Source: Parvimonas sp000223315
Lineage (GTDB): Bacteria > Bacillota > Clostridia > Tissierellales > Peptoniphilaceae
Length of the DNA: 64,000 nt
Direction of reading: 5' to 3'
NCBI GenBank assembly: GCA_050262155.1
Contig: CP189843.1
Span: forward strand, 372,001 to 436,000
In this document: piece by piece, positions 9,158-18,257 of the stretch
Numbering within the stretch: the stretch's first letter is position 1
Layout of the letters: every line of letters begins with the position of its first letter
Program-made: the position numbers and the translations under genes
Notes under the pieces: model-generated
Seen by the model: only the letters and a program-made list of their open reading frames with translations
Database searches by the model: none
Told to the model about the DNA's origin: nothing

Positions 9158-9737
9158 TGATGATTTATTAGTATTAAATGCTTTAAGTACCATATTGGGA
9201 AAAAGTGGTTATGAAATTGTACTTGCAACAACGGATTCTAAAAAAGCAATTGAGACTTATAAAGAAAATAAAATTGATGTAGTCATTTTGGATATCAGAA
9301 TGAAAGATGTAAATGGGGTTGATGTTGCAATAGAAATTTTAGATTTTGACAAAGATGCTAAGATAATGCTACTAACAACTTTTAACGATAGGGATGATAT
9401 AATTAGAGCCTTGAATAAGGGAGTTTTGGGAGTTATTTTAAAGGACAATGTTGCATCGCTAATTCCTGCAATAGAATCTGTAAGTCTTGGAAATAAAATT
9501 TTAGATAATGAACTGAATTTAAAAAATCTTTTTAATACTACAAAAAAAGATTTTGAACTCTTAACACAAAAAGAAATTGAGATTTTAGAACAAATTGCAA
9601 AGGGATTATCTAATAAAGAAATTTCTGAAAAATTATTTTTAAGTGAGGGAACAGTGAGAAATTATATTTCAGGAATTTTAGAAAAGTTAGAACTTAGAGA
9701 TAGAACTCAACTTGCAATATATTATTATACGAAGTAA
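9138..9737 (+). CDS. Response regulator, NarL/LuxR family
   Basis: A 199-residue regulator: receiver domain (1-120) with the acidic pocket DDD at 7-9, phospho-acceptor Asp52 in VILDIRM, Thr in LLTTF and Lys in VILKDN; then a LuxR-type helix-turn-helix (about 135-199) with LTQKEIEILEQIAKGLSNKEI and EGTVRNYISGILEKL. It is the partner of the overlapping kinase and most likely controls the divergent exporter promoter, as in LnrJK-LnrLMN of Bacillus; that target is inferred from position. Confidence 0.9.
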   Translation: MKILMVDDDLLVLNALSTILGKSGYEIVLATTDSKKAIETYKENKIDVVILDIRMKDVNGVDVAIEILDFDKDAKIMLLTTFNDRDDIIRALNKGVLGVILKDNVASLIPAIESVSLGNKILDNELNLKNLFNTTKKDFELLTQKEIEILEQIAKGLSNKEISEKLFLSEGTVRNYISGILEKLELRDRTQLAIYYYTK

Positions 9738-9750
9738 ATAAACAAGCACA

Positions 9751-9779
9751 CAAAAAGCCAACATTTTGTTGGCTTTTTG
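9751..9779. terminator. Terminator after the two-component operon
   Basis: A 12-bp perfect stem (CAAAAAGCCAAC / GTTGGCTTTTTG, loop ATTTT) with an A-run on the left arm and T-run on the right. It can serve the plus-strand operon and, from the other side, the minus-strand symporter gene. Confidence 0.85.
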
Positions 9780-9836
9780 TCTTGAAACAAGGAGGTTTCA
9801 GATTTTTGTTATATAAAACATATAGTAAATTGCAAA

Positions 9837-11072
9837 TTAATCATTATGTTTTGAATAATCTAATTCTTTTTCTGAATGAGCAACAACAACTGAGCAAGTT
9901 ATATCTCCTAGTATATTAATTGCTGTTCTAATCATATCAAAAATTCTGTCAATTCCTGCTACCAATGCGATTCCTTCAATAGGAAGGCCAACACTTTGCA
10001 GAACCATTGTAAGCATAATTACTCCTGCTCCTGGGACTCCAGCTGTTCCAACCGAGGCAAGTGTTGTAGTAAGTACAATTACAAATTGTTGTTGCATTGA
10101 TAAATTTATTCCATAAACCTGTGCTATAAATAGTGCACATACACCTTGATATATTGCAGTTCCATCCATATTTATAGTTGCACCTAAAGGCAGAACGAAA
10201 CTTGCGATTGGTTTTGAAACACCCATTTCTTCTTCTGCAGTTTCCATAGAAACAGGAAGTGTTCCTGCAGATGAAGCGGTTGAAAATGCTACAAAAAATG
10301 GAGTTGACACTTTTTTAAAAAAAGTTCTAACTTTCATCTTTGTAAAGATTTTTATAGATGATGAATACACTAAAAGTGCATGAATTATACTAGCTAAATA
10401 AACTATAAAAATTACTTTAATTAAAGGTATTATAACTTTTGGACCATTATTTGCAATAACCGGAGTAATTAAACCTAATACCCCAATTGGAGCTAGTTTC
10501 ATTATTCCATTTGTAATGGAAATCATAGCATTTGAAATTCCGTCAAAAAATGCAAATACAGGTCTTGATTTTGCTTCTCCTAAAGAGAGAAGTCCACTGC
10601 CAAGTATTAATGCAAATACTATAATTTGTAACATATTCCCATCGACGATTGATTTCATAGGATTTGAAGGAATTATATTGATTAGAGTATCTACAAAGTT
10701 AGGTGCTTCATTTACTTTTACTTCTTTTAAAGTTGTAGGTAGGGTGAACCCTGAACCGGGTTTTAAAATATTAGTAAATGCTAAACCTAGAATAATGGCA
10801 AAGGTAGTTGTTAAAAAATAAAATATAAAAGTTTTTAAACCAATTTTTCCAAGTTTTTTTATATCCTTTAATTCAGCAACTCCGACAACCAAAGATGAAA
10901 ATACTAAAGGAACTATTACCAATTTAATTAAATTAAGAAATATTGTCCCTATAGGTTTTAGATAAGTATCAGCAACCTTTGGGTTTGATTGTAAACACAG
11001 ACCTAAAGCTACACCAATGAAAAGTGCGATTATAATCTGTAAGGGTAACGAGATTTTCTTTCTTGTTTTCAT
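9837..11072 (-). CDS. Dicarboxylate/amino acid:cation symporter (DAACS family)
   Basis: A 411-residue secondary transporter of the GltP/DctA fold with about eight membrane helices plus the two re-entrant hairpins. Diagnostic segments are AFSTASSAGTLPVS (HP1), LGATINMDGTAIYQ (TM7, the cation and substrate site), and GVPGAGVIMLTMVLQSVG (HP2). The ATG at 11072 is chosen over an upstream ATG at 11111, because AGGAGG lies exactly 7 bases before it. It imports acidic amino acids or C4-dicarboxylates with Na+ or H+; which substrate is not evident. Single-gene unit. Confidence 0.88.
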   Translation of the reverse strand: MKTRKKISLPLQIIIALFIGVALGLCLQSNPKVADTYLKPIGTIFLNLIKLVIVPLVFSSLVVGVAELKDIKKLGKIGLKTFIFYFLTTTFAIILGLAFTNILKPGSGFTLPTTLKEVKVNEAPNFVDTLINIIPSNPMKSIVDGNMLQIIVFALILGSGLLSLGEAKSRPVFAFFDGISNAMISITNGIMKLAPIGVLGLITPVIANNGPKVIIPLIKVIFIVYLASIIHALLVYSSSIKIFTKMKVRTFFKKVSTPFFVAFSTASSAGTLPVSMETAEEEMGVSKPIASFVLPLGATINMDGTAIYQGVCALFIAQVYGINLSMQQQFVIVLTTTLASVGTAGVPGAGVIMLTMVLQSVGLPIEGIALVAGIDRIFDMIRTAINILGDITCSVVVAHSEKELDYSKHND

Positions 11073-11399
11073 GGTTATTCCTCCTATAAATAATTTATCA
11101 CTATAATACAATGCACTTATATTATAACATATATTAAATCAAAATAAAATATATTTATTAATAAAATTTTCGTGATAAATTGTTTTCCTGTAATTTTTAA
11201 TGAAATTTTTATAAAAAAACCAGCATATTTTTTAAAATATATAAAATTGTATAAAAATTTTTACCAAAATATTTTAATGAATATTACCTTATCTTTTTAA
11301 GCATTATAGATTAGTAAAAATATTTTATAAATACTTATTTTTAATTGAATAAATTTACAAATTTTGTTATAATACATATTAAGTGGAGGTGTATTAATT
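11073..11399. promoter_or_regulatory. Divergent AT-rich intergenic region; promoter for the asp23 operon at 11345-11373
   Basis: About 330 bases of very AT-rich sequence between the symporter and the Asp23-family gene. On the plus strand TTGAAT (11345-11350) and TATAAT (11368-11373) are separated by 17 bases, an apt promoter for the long operon that follows. A TATAAT on the minus strand near 11125 probably serves the symporter but its -35 is weak. I see no RNA gene in the remainder. Confidence 0.65.
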
Positions 11400-11738
11400 A
11401 TGACAAAGAGTAAATTTGAAAACGGCAGTATTAAGATATCAAATGATATTTTCTATATGATTGCTGCAATGGCAACTAAAGAAGTTGAAGGGGTAAAATC
11501 AATTGTTGGTATTCCTGTTGAAGCTGAAAAAATTAATGCAAAAAATTCTAAGAAGGGAATTGAAATAGAATTTTTAGAAAATGGAATTCAAGTTTGTGTT
11601 AGAATTTCTGTAGAATATGGACAAAAATTTGAAGAAATAGTTAAAAAAATTCAAGAAAATATAAAATTAAAAATAGAAGTGATGACAAGTATTAAGGTTT
11701 TAGGTGTGAATATTTGTATTGAGTCTATTGAAAAGTAG
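11400..11738 (+). CDS. Asp23/Gls24 family envelope stress protein (YqhY-like)
   Basis: A 112-residue Asp23-family protein: MTKSKFENGSIKISNDIFYMIAAMATKEVEGVKSIVG followed by two beta-alpha segments (EIEFLENGIQVCVRISVEYGQKFEEI). In Bacillota the YqhY paralogue sits directly before nusB, as here, and has been linked to acetyl-CoA carboxylase control and envelope homeostasis; that function is known for others, not shown here. SD GGAGGT and the promoter at 11345-11373 make it the first gene of the operon. Confidence 0.85.
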   Translation: MTKSKFENGSIKISNDIFYMIAAMATKEVEGVKSIVGIPVEAEKINAKNSKKGIEIEFLENGIQVCVRISVEYGQKFEEIVKKIQENIKLKIEVMTSIKVLGVNICIESIEK

Positions 11739-11747
11739 AGTGTTTGT

Positions 11748-12155
11748 ATGACTAGAAGTGAAGCACGTGAGTGGTGTATGAAGCTGATTTATCAACTTAG
11801 CATACAGAACAGTTTTAAATCTGATGAAATAGAAAGTTTTATAGAATATTTTGATTTACCTAGTAATGAGCTAAAATATATTAGGAAAAATTGCAAATCT
11901 ATAATAGATCATATTGATGAAATTGATAATATAATAAAAGAAAATTTAGAAGGATGTTGGAATTACAATAGAATAGCTAAAATAGATTTGGCAATTCTTA
12001 GAGTTGCAGTTAATGAAATTTATTATTTAGACGATATTCCTGAAAGTGTTGCAATTAATGAAGCTATAGAAATTGCAAATAAGTATTCTACTGATGCTTC
12101 ATATAAATTTGTAAATGGAATTTTAGGGACTATAGTTAGAGCAAAAAATAAATAA
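11748..12155 (+). CDS. nusB: Transcription antitermination factor NusB
   Basis: The 135-residue all-helical protein matches NusB from MTRSEAREWCMKLIYQL through the C-terminal IPESVAINEAIEIANKYS and KFVNGILG. NusB with NusE (S10) binds boxA in rRNA leaders and prevents premature termination. Length is normal. It begins 9 bases after the Asp23 gene; the usual nusB-xseAB-ispA order follows, interrupted only by one small membrane protein gene. Confidence 0.95.
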   Translation: MTRSEAREWCMKLIYQLSIQNSFKSDEIESFIEYFDLPSNELKYIRKNCKSIIDHIDEIDNIIKENLEGCWNYNRIAKIDLAILRVAVNEIYYLDDIPESVAINEAIEIANKYSTDASYKFVNGILGTIVRAKNK

Positions 12156-12177
12156 TTCATTTTAGGAGGTAGTTATA

Positions 12178-12522
12178 ATGTTAATTAATACTTTATTGTT
12201 AATTGTATTTGTTGGTATTGTTTTTTCAGGATTAGCGGTTTCAACTTATTTAGTTGGAACTGAAGGGACAAAAAGATGGATAGTTTATCCGGTTTTTAGT
12301 GCTATTTGTATTGGTATATTTTTGTTTTTTAAATATACAATGCATATAAACTTTCTACCATGGAGAAATGCATATTTGATTATTACATTCTATGTTCCTG
12401 TAGTTTGTACTCTAATGGCATTTATAGCTATTCCTAAAACATCTTTAAAAGCATTAAAAGAAAGTATATTTCCTGCAGTAAGTATATTTACAATTGGTGG
12501 TATTCTTTTAATGTTATTCTAA
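12178..12522 (+). CDS. Small four-helix membrane protein, unknown
   Basis: A 114-residue very hydrophobic protein with four probable membrane helices (about 4-25, 35-52, 64-83, 93-113) and short loops such as LVGTEGTKRW and AIPKTSLKALKES. A good GGAGGT ribosome site precedes the ATG and the spacing to nusB and xseA is short, so it is a real operon member. I do not recognise the family. It sits where other Bacillota have none, between nusB and xseA. Confidence 0.7.
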   Translation: MLINTLLLIVFVGIVFSGLAVSTYLVGTEGTKRWIVYPVFSAICIGIFLFFKYTMHINFLPWRNAYLIITFYVPVVCTLMAFIAIPKTSLKALKESIFPAVSIFTIGGILLMLF

Positions 12523-12537
12523 AATAGGAGAATTTTG

Positions 12538-13737
12538 ATGACAACATTTAAGGTTAAAGAAGTTAGTAAGTACATTGCAAATGTACTTAGGAGGGATTCT
12601 TTTTTATCCAATATCAGTGTTGAAGGCGAAGTATCTAATTTTAAAAAATCGGGCGGACATAGTTATTTTAGTATAAAAGATGATGAAGCTATGCTTAAAT
12701 GTGTAGTTTTTAAAACTGTACCGATTGCACAAAACTTAAATCTTACTGACGGACAAAAGGTTGTCGTAACAGGGACTGTTATGACTTATGAAAAAGGAAG
12801 CTACTATCAGATTCTTTGTAAAAATGTTGAAGAGGTTGGACGTGGAAATTTATATGAGCAATTTTTAGCTCTTAAAGAAAAACTTTCAAAAGAAGGCCTT
12901 TTTAATGTTGAATTTAAAAAGCCCATTCCTAGATTTCCAAAAAATATCGGAGTTGTTACAGCTAAAAACGGTGCTGCAATTCGTGATATTTTAAATACTT
13001 TGAGAAGAAGATACAGGATTGCAAATATATATTTTTATCCTGCAAAAGTTCAAGGAATTGGAGCAAGTGAAGAAATAGCTGAAGGTGTAAGATATTTAGA
13101 TTCACTTGATTTTATTGATACAATTATAGTTGGTAGAGGTGGTGGTTCTTTTGAAGATTTGAATGCGTTTAATGATGAAAATCTCGTTAGAACCATTTTT
13201 AATTGTAAAAAACCTATTATATCAGCAGTAGGACATGAGATAGATACTATGCTTACGGATTTTGTTGCAGATAGAAGGGCAGCTACTCCTACAGCGGGAG
13301 CAGAGCTTTCATCTGTAAGTATGGATGAGTTAAAAGAATTTTTAAATCAAGCTGAGAAAAAACTTAATAAAAATATTTTAGAAGAAATTTCTGCTGAAAA
13401 AATCCAGTTAGAACATTTCAAAAAAGAATTGGAATATTACAATCCGGTTAATAGAATAACTACATTGAAAGAAAATCTTGATAATTTACGAAAATCTTTA
13501 GATGAAAAAATTACATCAGTTTTTAAATATAATAAACAATTACTTGATTTTAAAAGACAGTCTTTGGAGATTATAAATCCTACAAGTATTTTAGATAGAG
13601 GTTATAGCATAATTTATAACGAAAAAAATGAAATTGTAAAGGATATTAAGAATGTAAATGTAGGAGATTCTTTGAAACTTAAAGTTTCTAATGGAGAGAT
13701 TATTTCCGATGTTAAGGAGATTATAGATGGCAATTAA
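12538..13737 (+). CDS. xseA: Exodeoxyribonuclease VII large subunit
   Basis: A 399-residue XseA. The N-terminal OB-fold (1-100: VEGEVSNFKKSGGHSYFSIKD) binds single-stranded DNA; the catalytic core carries IGVVTAKNGAAIRDIL, GRGGGSFEDLNAFNDE and SAVGHEIDTMLTDFVADRRAATPTAGAE (split across 210-265); a long coiled helix follows (about 270-350) that binds XseB. The ATG at 12538 is used, 7 bases after AGGAG; an in-frame TTG one codon earlier is unlikely. It degrades single-stranded DNA to oligonucleotides in repair. The end overlaps xseB by 11 bases. Confidence 0.96.
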   Translation: MTTFKVKEVSKYIANVLRRDSFLSNISVEGEVSNFKKSGGHSYFSIKDDEAMLKCVVFKTVPIAQNLNLTDGQKVVVTGTVMTYEKGSYYQILCKNVEEVGRGNLYEQFLALKEKLSKEGLFNVEFKKPIPRFPKNIGVVTAKNGAAIRDILNTLRRRYRIANIYFYPAKVQGIGASEEIAEGVRYLDSLDFIDTIIVGRGGGSFEDLNAFNDENLVRTIFNCKKPIISAVGHEIDTMLTDFVADRRAATPTAGAELSSVSMDELKEFLNQAEKKLNKNILEEISAEKIQLEHFKKELEYYNPVNRITTLKENLDNLRKSLDEKITSVFKYNKQLLDFKRQSLEIINPTSILDRGYSIIYNEKNEIVKDIKNVNVGDSLKLKVSNGEIISDVKEIIDGN

Positions 13738-13984
13738 GTTGGAAAATTATGATAAGGGAATTGAAGAACTTATAAAAATAGTAAATGCTTTAGAAAAAGA
13801 ACAATTAAGTCTTGAAAAAAGTATTGAATTATATAAAAAGGGAATGAAACTTCATAAAGAATTAGTTGAAATTTTAGAAAAAGAAGAAGGCAGATTATTC
13901 TTATTTGATGAAAAAGCAGAAGATGAAGACCAAAAATTTGTAGAAAAAACATTAGAAGATGGACAAGTGAGTTTAGAGTTATAA
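13727..13984 (+). CDS. xseB: Exodeoxyribonuclease VII small subunit
   Basis: An 85-residue XseB with the typical helical hairpin NYDKGIEELIKIVNALEKEQLSLEKSIELYKKGMKLHKE (given in parts, residues 7-46) and an acidic tail. Several copies wrap the helix of XseA to form the nuclease holoenzyme. Its start lies inside xseA and its stop overlaps the ispA ATG by one base, so translation is coupled on both sides. Confidence 0.93.
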   Translation: MAIKLENYDKGIEELIKIVNALEKEQLSLEKSIELYKKGMKLHKELVEILEKEEGRLFLFDEKAEDEDQKFVEKTLEDGQVSLEL

Positions 13985-14832
13985 TGAGAGATTTTAAAGA
14001 ATTAATTCTTAATGATAAAAGCATAATTGAGGCAAGATTAAATAAAGTTTATTCAGATAATAATGAGTTTGAAAAAATGTGTGCTTATTCTTTTTCCGTT
14101 GGTGGAAAGAGAATAAGAGCAATTTTGCTTTTAGAGGCTTTTAAAATTTATCGTGATATTTCGGATATAGCGATAGACTTTTCGATTGCTATTGAGCTTA
14201 TTCATAACTATTCATTGGTGCATGATGATTTACCTGAAATGGATAATGATAAATTCAGAAGAGGCGTTTTATCTGTCTATGGTAAATATGGACAGTCAAA
14301 TGCGGTTTTAGTTGGAGATGAACTTTTAAATAATGCAAATTTAATTATGTTTAAAGCTATTAAACAACTTGAAAATATTGATGAAATAAAAAACGCTATT
14401 TCTGCGAGTGAAATAATTTTAAATTCAAGCGGAATAAATGGAATGATTTACGGACAATTCTTAGATCTTGAGAATAATATAGAAAATTTAAGTGACATTG
14501 AAAAGATAAATGCTTTAAAAACTGGCGAGCTTTTTAAGGCATCAATTCTAGCAGGTGCAAAACTCGCAGGAGCAAGTGATAAAGATTTGAAGCATTTAGA
14601 AATCTATGCTAAAAATTTAGGACTTGTTTTCCAACTTCAAGATGATTTATTTGACTATGATGAGGATATTAGACTAAAGAAAAAAACTTTTGCAACAGTT
14701 TTAGGAAAGAGTGAAGTTGAAAAGAAAATTCAAGAATTAAATGGAATTTCTTTTCAAGAGATTAATAAAATTTCAGGACAAAAAGAGTTTTTTGTGGATT
14801 TTATAGATTATATGGCAAAAAGGACTTACTAA
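13984..14832 (+). CDS. ispA: Polyprenyl (farnesyl) diphosphate synthase
   Basis: A 282-residue trans-prenyltransferase, all helical. It has GGKRIRAIL (substrate diphosphate binding), the first Asp-rich motif in LVHDDLPEMDNDKFRRG (about 79-95), the GQFLDLE stretch, KTGELF, and the second Asp-rich motif LQDDLFDYDED. The DDxxxxD spacing and position after xseAB identify the short-chain FPP synthase IspA, supplying precursors for undecaprenyl-PP and quinone or tRNA prenylation. One-base overlaps link it to xseB and tlyA. Confidence 0.93.
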   Translation: MRDFKELILNDKSIIEARLNKVYSDNNEFEKMCAYSFSVGGKRIRAILLLEAFKIYRDISDIAIDFSIAIELIHNYSLVHDDLPEMDNDKFRRGVLSVYGKYGQSNAVLVGDELLNNANLIMFKAIKQLENIDEIKNAISASEIILNSSGINGMIYGQFLDLENNIENLSDIEKINALKTGELFKASILAGAKLAGASDKDLKHLEIYAKNLGLVFQLQDDLFDYDEDIRLKKKTFATVLGKSEVEKKIQELNGISFQEINKISGQKEFFVDFIDYMAKRTY

Positions 14833-15566
14833 TGGAAAGAGTGGATATTTGTATAGTAAATCTTGGTCTTGCAAAGTCAAGAACTCATGCTAAAAGGATT
14901 ATTACAGAAAGAAGAGCCTTTTATGACGGAAAAGTTATAGAAAAAGTTTCTATGATTATTGAAAATCCGAGCTTAATAACTATAAATTCAACTTTTGAAG
15001 ATAGTTATGTTGGAAGAGGAGCTATAAAATTAGACTCTGCAATTAAAAACTTTAAGCTTGATTTGAATAATTTGGTTTGTATGGATATTGGAGCATCAAC
15101 CGGTGGATTTACACAAATTATGTTAAATGAAAATGCGAAAAAAGTATATGCTATAGATGTAGGTACAGACCAACTTGCAAAGAGTTTACTAAATGATGAT
15201 AGAGTAGTAAGTTTGGAAAATACAAATTTTAGATATTTAGATTTTGAGGAAATTGGAGAAAAAGTTGATTTTGTTTCAATAGATGTTTCCTTTATTTCTT
15301 TAAGATACATTTTTGAAAATTTGTATAAATTTTTAAAAGAAGATAGTAAAATTGTGGCATTAATAAAACCACAATTTGAATGTGAAGGAAAAAGTTTAAA
15401 TAAAAAGGGCATAGTTAAATCTGAAAAAGTTATAGAAAATGTAATTGATAAAGTAAGACTATATGCTCTTGGGAATAAACTTGAAATAATTTCCATAATT
15501 GATTCTCCGATACTTGGAGGAGATGGAAATAAGGAAAAATTAGCACTTATTAAAAGGATTTTTTAA
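14832..15566 (+). CDS. tlyA: TlyA family rRNA 2'-O-methyltransferase
   Basis: A 244-residue fusion of an S4 RNA-binding domain (1-62: ERVDICIVNLGLAKSRTHAKRII) and an FtsJ-like SAM methyltransferase (from about 75: VGRGAIKLDSAI, MDIGASTGGFTQIML, YAIDVGTDQL). TlyA methylates cytidine 2'-OH in 16S and/or 23S rRNA and affects capreomycin sensitivity in actinobacteria; in Bacillota it lies between the isoprenoid genes and argR as here. Older annotations call it haemolysin. Length is slightly short of the usual 265-270. Confidence 0.92.
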   Translation: MERVDICIVNLGLAKSRTHAKRIITERRAFYDGKVIEKVSMIIENPSLITINSTFEDSYVGRGAIKLDSAIKNFKLDLNNLVCMDIGASTGGFTQIMLNENAKKVYAIDVGTDQLAKSLLNDDRVVSLENTNFRYLDFEEIGEKVDFVSIDVSFISLRYIFENLYKFLKEDSKIVALIKPQFECEGKSLNKKGIVKSEKVIENVIDKVRLYALGNKLEIISIIDSPILGGDGNKEKLALIKRIF

Positions 15567-15574
15567 GAGGTTTT

Positions 15575-16027
15575 ATGAAAAAATATACAAGACAGAGAAT
15601 TATTTTAGATTTAGTTGAAAATAATGAAATAAAAACACAGGAAGAGCTTTCAGAATGTTTGGAAAAAAAGGGAATTCGTTCCACACAAGCCACAGTTTCT
15701 AGAGATATAAAGGAATTAAAAATTTTAAAGGTACAAACTAAGAATGGCGAATATAAGTATAAGGTTGTTGATTCCATTTATGATTCTTTAGATGAAAGAT
15801 TAAATAAAATATGTAAACTTGCAATTTTATCTATAAAGCATAATGGGGATATAGTTCTTGTAAAGACAATTCCACATACTGCCGGTATTTGCGGTTCATA
15901 TATAGAAAATGCCAAGATAAAAATGGTTAGCGGAATTGTAACGGGAAATGATACTATTTTTATTGCAGTAGATGACAAAGAGTATTTAGATTCTGTTGTT
16001 GAGGATATAAGAAAACTTGTAAGGTAG
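15575..16027 (+). CDS. argR: Arginine repressor ArgR/AhrC
   Basis: A 150-residue ArgR. The N-terminal winged helix-turn-helix (1-70) includes TQEELSECLEKKGIRSTQATVSRDIKELKILKV; the C-terminal hexamerisation and arginine-binding domain has HTAGICGSYIENAK and VSGIVTGNDTIFIAVDD, where the paired Asp-type ligands are GND instead of the common GDD. It senses arginine and represses its synthesis. In Bacillota it regularly precedes recN, as here. No ArgR targets occur in this window. Confidence 0.94.
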   Translation: MKKYTRQRIILDLVENNEIKTQEELSECLEKKGIRSTQATVSRDIKELKILKVQTKNGEYKYKVVDSIYDSLDERLNKICKLAILSIKHNGDIVLVKTIPHTAGICGSYIENAKIKMVSGIVTGNDTIFIAVDDKEYLDSVVEDIRKLVR

Positions 16028-16034
16028 GGATTTT

Positions 16035-17753
16035 ATGTTATCTGAATTATATATAAGAAATTTAGCAATTGTTGATGAAATAAAAATTTCCTTTACTGAA
16101 GGACTTAATATTTTAACAGGAGAAACGGGAACCGGTAAATCTATTATTATCGGTGCTATTTCTTTGCTTTGTGGAGGAAGAGCAAATACTTCATCTATTG
16201 GTAAACGTAGTGATAATGCTTATGTTGAAGGAGTTTTTTTTCTTTCTGATTATGATGAAAAAATTTTAAGAGATAAATTTGAATTGCTGGATTTAGATAT
16301 AGAAATTGAAGATAATATGTTGATTATTTCAAGAACAATAAGCAAAAATGGAAGATCAGTTTCAAAGATAAATAATAAAACTGTAAATAATTCTATTTTA
16401 TCAGATATTATGTTAAATATTTTAAATGTATGTGGGCAACACGACAGTTATACTCTATTTAACAGAACTGATTTTGTTGGAATTTTGGACAGTTTTTGTG
16501 ATGATAATTTTAGAAATAAACTTAAAGAATTAGAAACACTCTATGGACAAATAAAAAAGACAAGTTACAACTTAAAAAAATTAAAGAATAGAGTAAGTAA
16601 TTTTGATGAAAATGTTGAAGAAATAAAAGCAGAAATTGAAGAGCTTAACAGTTTGGAATTAGAAACTTTGGATGAAGAATATATCGAAAATGAAATTGAT
16701 AAGTTTAATAACAGCCAAACAATTTTAGGATGTTGTGGAAACTTAGTTGAGCTTTTTGACGGAGAAAATTCAGAAGTAAATGCATTTTCTATTTTAAATG
16801 AGATAAATAGAAATATTTTGCTATTGGAAGAAAATGATAAGAATGTAAAATTAAGTGAAGATTTTGAAAATATTTCTTTTGGATTAAAGGAAATTTTTAG
16901 TAAAATCCAAGGTTACTATTCTAATATTTATATTGATGAAGAAAGTTTGGATATTTTACAGGAAAAATTTAATCTTTTAAATGATTTTAAAAGAAAGCAT
17001 AAAACAGATAAAAAAGGGCTAATAAAATATAAAAATTCATTAGAAGAAGATTTGTATTTACTTGAACATTCAAAAGATTTGTTATATGAGGAAAATAATA
17101 AACTTAAAAATTTAAGTGAAGATTATAAAAAACTTGCTACAGAAATTTCTAATTTAAGAAAAGAAGTCGCAAAGAGGATAGAAAAATTAATTGAAAAAGA
17201 ACTTTTAGATTTGGATTTAAAGAATTCAATCTTTAAAATAGATATTAAAACTAATAATAAAATTACCAATAATGGTTTTGATGAAGTTACTTTTTTAATT
17301 TCTACAAATAAGGGCGAAAAGCTTCAAGAAATTTATAAAATAGCTTCAGGTGGAGAGCTTAGCAGAATTATGTTAGGTTTTAAAAAAGTTTTATCCGATA
17401 GAGATAAGATAGCAACTCTTGTTTTCGATGAAATTGATACGGGTATAAGTGGAGTAACTGCTCAAATTGTTGGAGAAAAACTTGCAGAAATTTCAAAAAA
17501 TCATCAACTTCTTGTAATTTCTCATTTGCCACAAATTTCTGTATTATCCGATACTCATTTTATAATAAGCAAAGAAACTGTTGGAGATGTAACTTTATCA
17601 AAAGTTTTGTGTGCAAATTATGATGAAAAAGTTATGGAAATTTCAAGACTTATAGGTGGAGCAAATATTAATGAAACAACTATAAGACAATCTAAGGAAA
17701 TGATTGAAATTGCAAATGAAAAAAAGGAAAGATTAAGATGTATAGAAAAGTAA
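16035..17753 (+). CDS. recN: DNA repair protein RecN
   Basis: A 572-residue SMC-like ATPase. Walker A is GETGTGKSI (about 30-38), followed by INNKTVNNSILSDI and the GQHDSY stretch; long coiled coils (about 150-225 and 290-390) fold back to the signature ASGGELSRIML and Walker B LVFDEIDTGISG, and ends with VISHLPQISVLSD. It acts early at double-strand breaks. Length matches the family. The stop overlaps the NUDIX gene by 16 bases. Confidence 0.96.
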   Translation: MLSELYIRNLAIVDEIKISFTEGLNILTGETGTGKSIIIGAISLLCGGRANTSSIGKRSDNAYVEGVFFLSDYDEKILRDKFELLDLDIEIEDNMLIISRTISKNGRSVSKINNKTVNNSILSDIMLNILNVCGQHDSYTLFNRTDFVGILDSFCDDNFRNKLKELETLYGQIKKTSYNLKKLKNRVSNFDENVEEIKAEIEELNSLELETLDEEYIENEIDKFNNSQTILGCCGNLVELFDGENSEVNAFSILNEINRNILLLEENDKNVKLSEDFENISFGLKEIFSKIQGYYSNIYIDEESLDILQEKFNLLNDFKRKHKTDKKGLIKYKNSLEEDLYLLEHSKDLLYEENNKLKNLSEDYKKLATEISNLRKEVAKRIEKLIEKELLDLDLKNSIFKIDIKTNNKITNNGFDEVTFLISTNKGEKLQEIYKIASGGELSRIMLGFKKVLSDRDKIATLVFDEIDTGISGVTAQIVGEKLAEISKNHQLLVISHLPQISVLSDTHFIISKETVGDVTLSKVLCANYDEKVMEISRLIGGANINETTIRQSKEMIEIANEKKERLRCIEK

Positions 17754-18256
17754 AATCAGAAGAAATTTTTGAAGGTAAAATCTTAAATTTAAAACTTGAA
17801 TACTTTGAAAAAGATGATAAAATTTTAAAAAGAGAAATTGTAGAGCATAAGGATGCTGTTGCAATTTTTCCTATAGATGAAGATGGATATATATATTTAG
17901 TTAAACAATACAGATTTCCAATTCAGGAATATTTTTTAGAAATACCTGCAGGACTTGTAGAAGCAGGAGAAAATTATAAAGAGACAGCTCTTCGAGAACT
18001 ACAGGAAGAAATTGGATTTAGTTCAAATAATTTGGAGAAAATTTTTGAAGGCTATACAAGTGTAGGATTTTGTAATGAAAAAATAGTAATCTATAGAGCT
18101 GATAGCTTATTTTTTTCAAAATTACCTGAAGATGAGGATGAAAATTTGAGTATAGTTAAAATTCATTTTGACGATTTAAAAAGGATGTATTTTAATGGAG
18201 AAATAAAAGATTTTAAAACAGCTATAGCTATTTTAAATGAAATAAATAGGGGGTAG
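17738..18256 (+). CDS. nudF: NUDIX hydrolase, ADP-ribose pyrophosphatase type
   Basis: A 172-residue NUDIX enzyme. The Nudix box is intact: GLVEAGENYKETALRELQEEIGF (about 71-93, with G, E, REL, EE, G in register). The upstream VYLVKQYRFP-like segment (YLVKQYRFPIQEYFLEIPAG) and length are those of ADP-ribose pyrophosphatases. It hydrolyses ADP-ribose to AMP and ribose-5-phosphate. It overlaps recN and is followed 1 base later by the M50-like gene. Exact substrate not proven. Confidence 0.88.
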   Translation: MYRKVKSEEIFEGKILNLKLEYFEKDDKILKREIVEHKDAVAIFPIDEDGYIYLVKQYRFPIQEYFLEIPAGLVEAGENYKETALRELQEEIGFSSNNLEKIFEGYTSVGFCNEKIVIYRADSLFFSKLPEDEDENLSIVKIHFDDLKRMYFNGEIKDFKTAIAILNEINRG

Positions 18257-18257
18257 T

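Noticed and set aside
8752..9231. 159-codon minus-strand ORF in the histidine kinase gene
   Set aside because: The plus-strand kinase and regulator have clear domain motifs; the antisense frame is a composition artefact.
15005..15496. 163-codon minus-strand ORF in tlyA
   Set aside because: Shadow of a well-supported methyltransferase; no motif or ribosome site.
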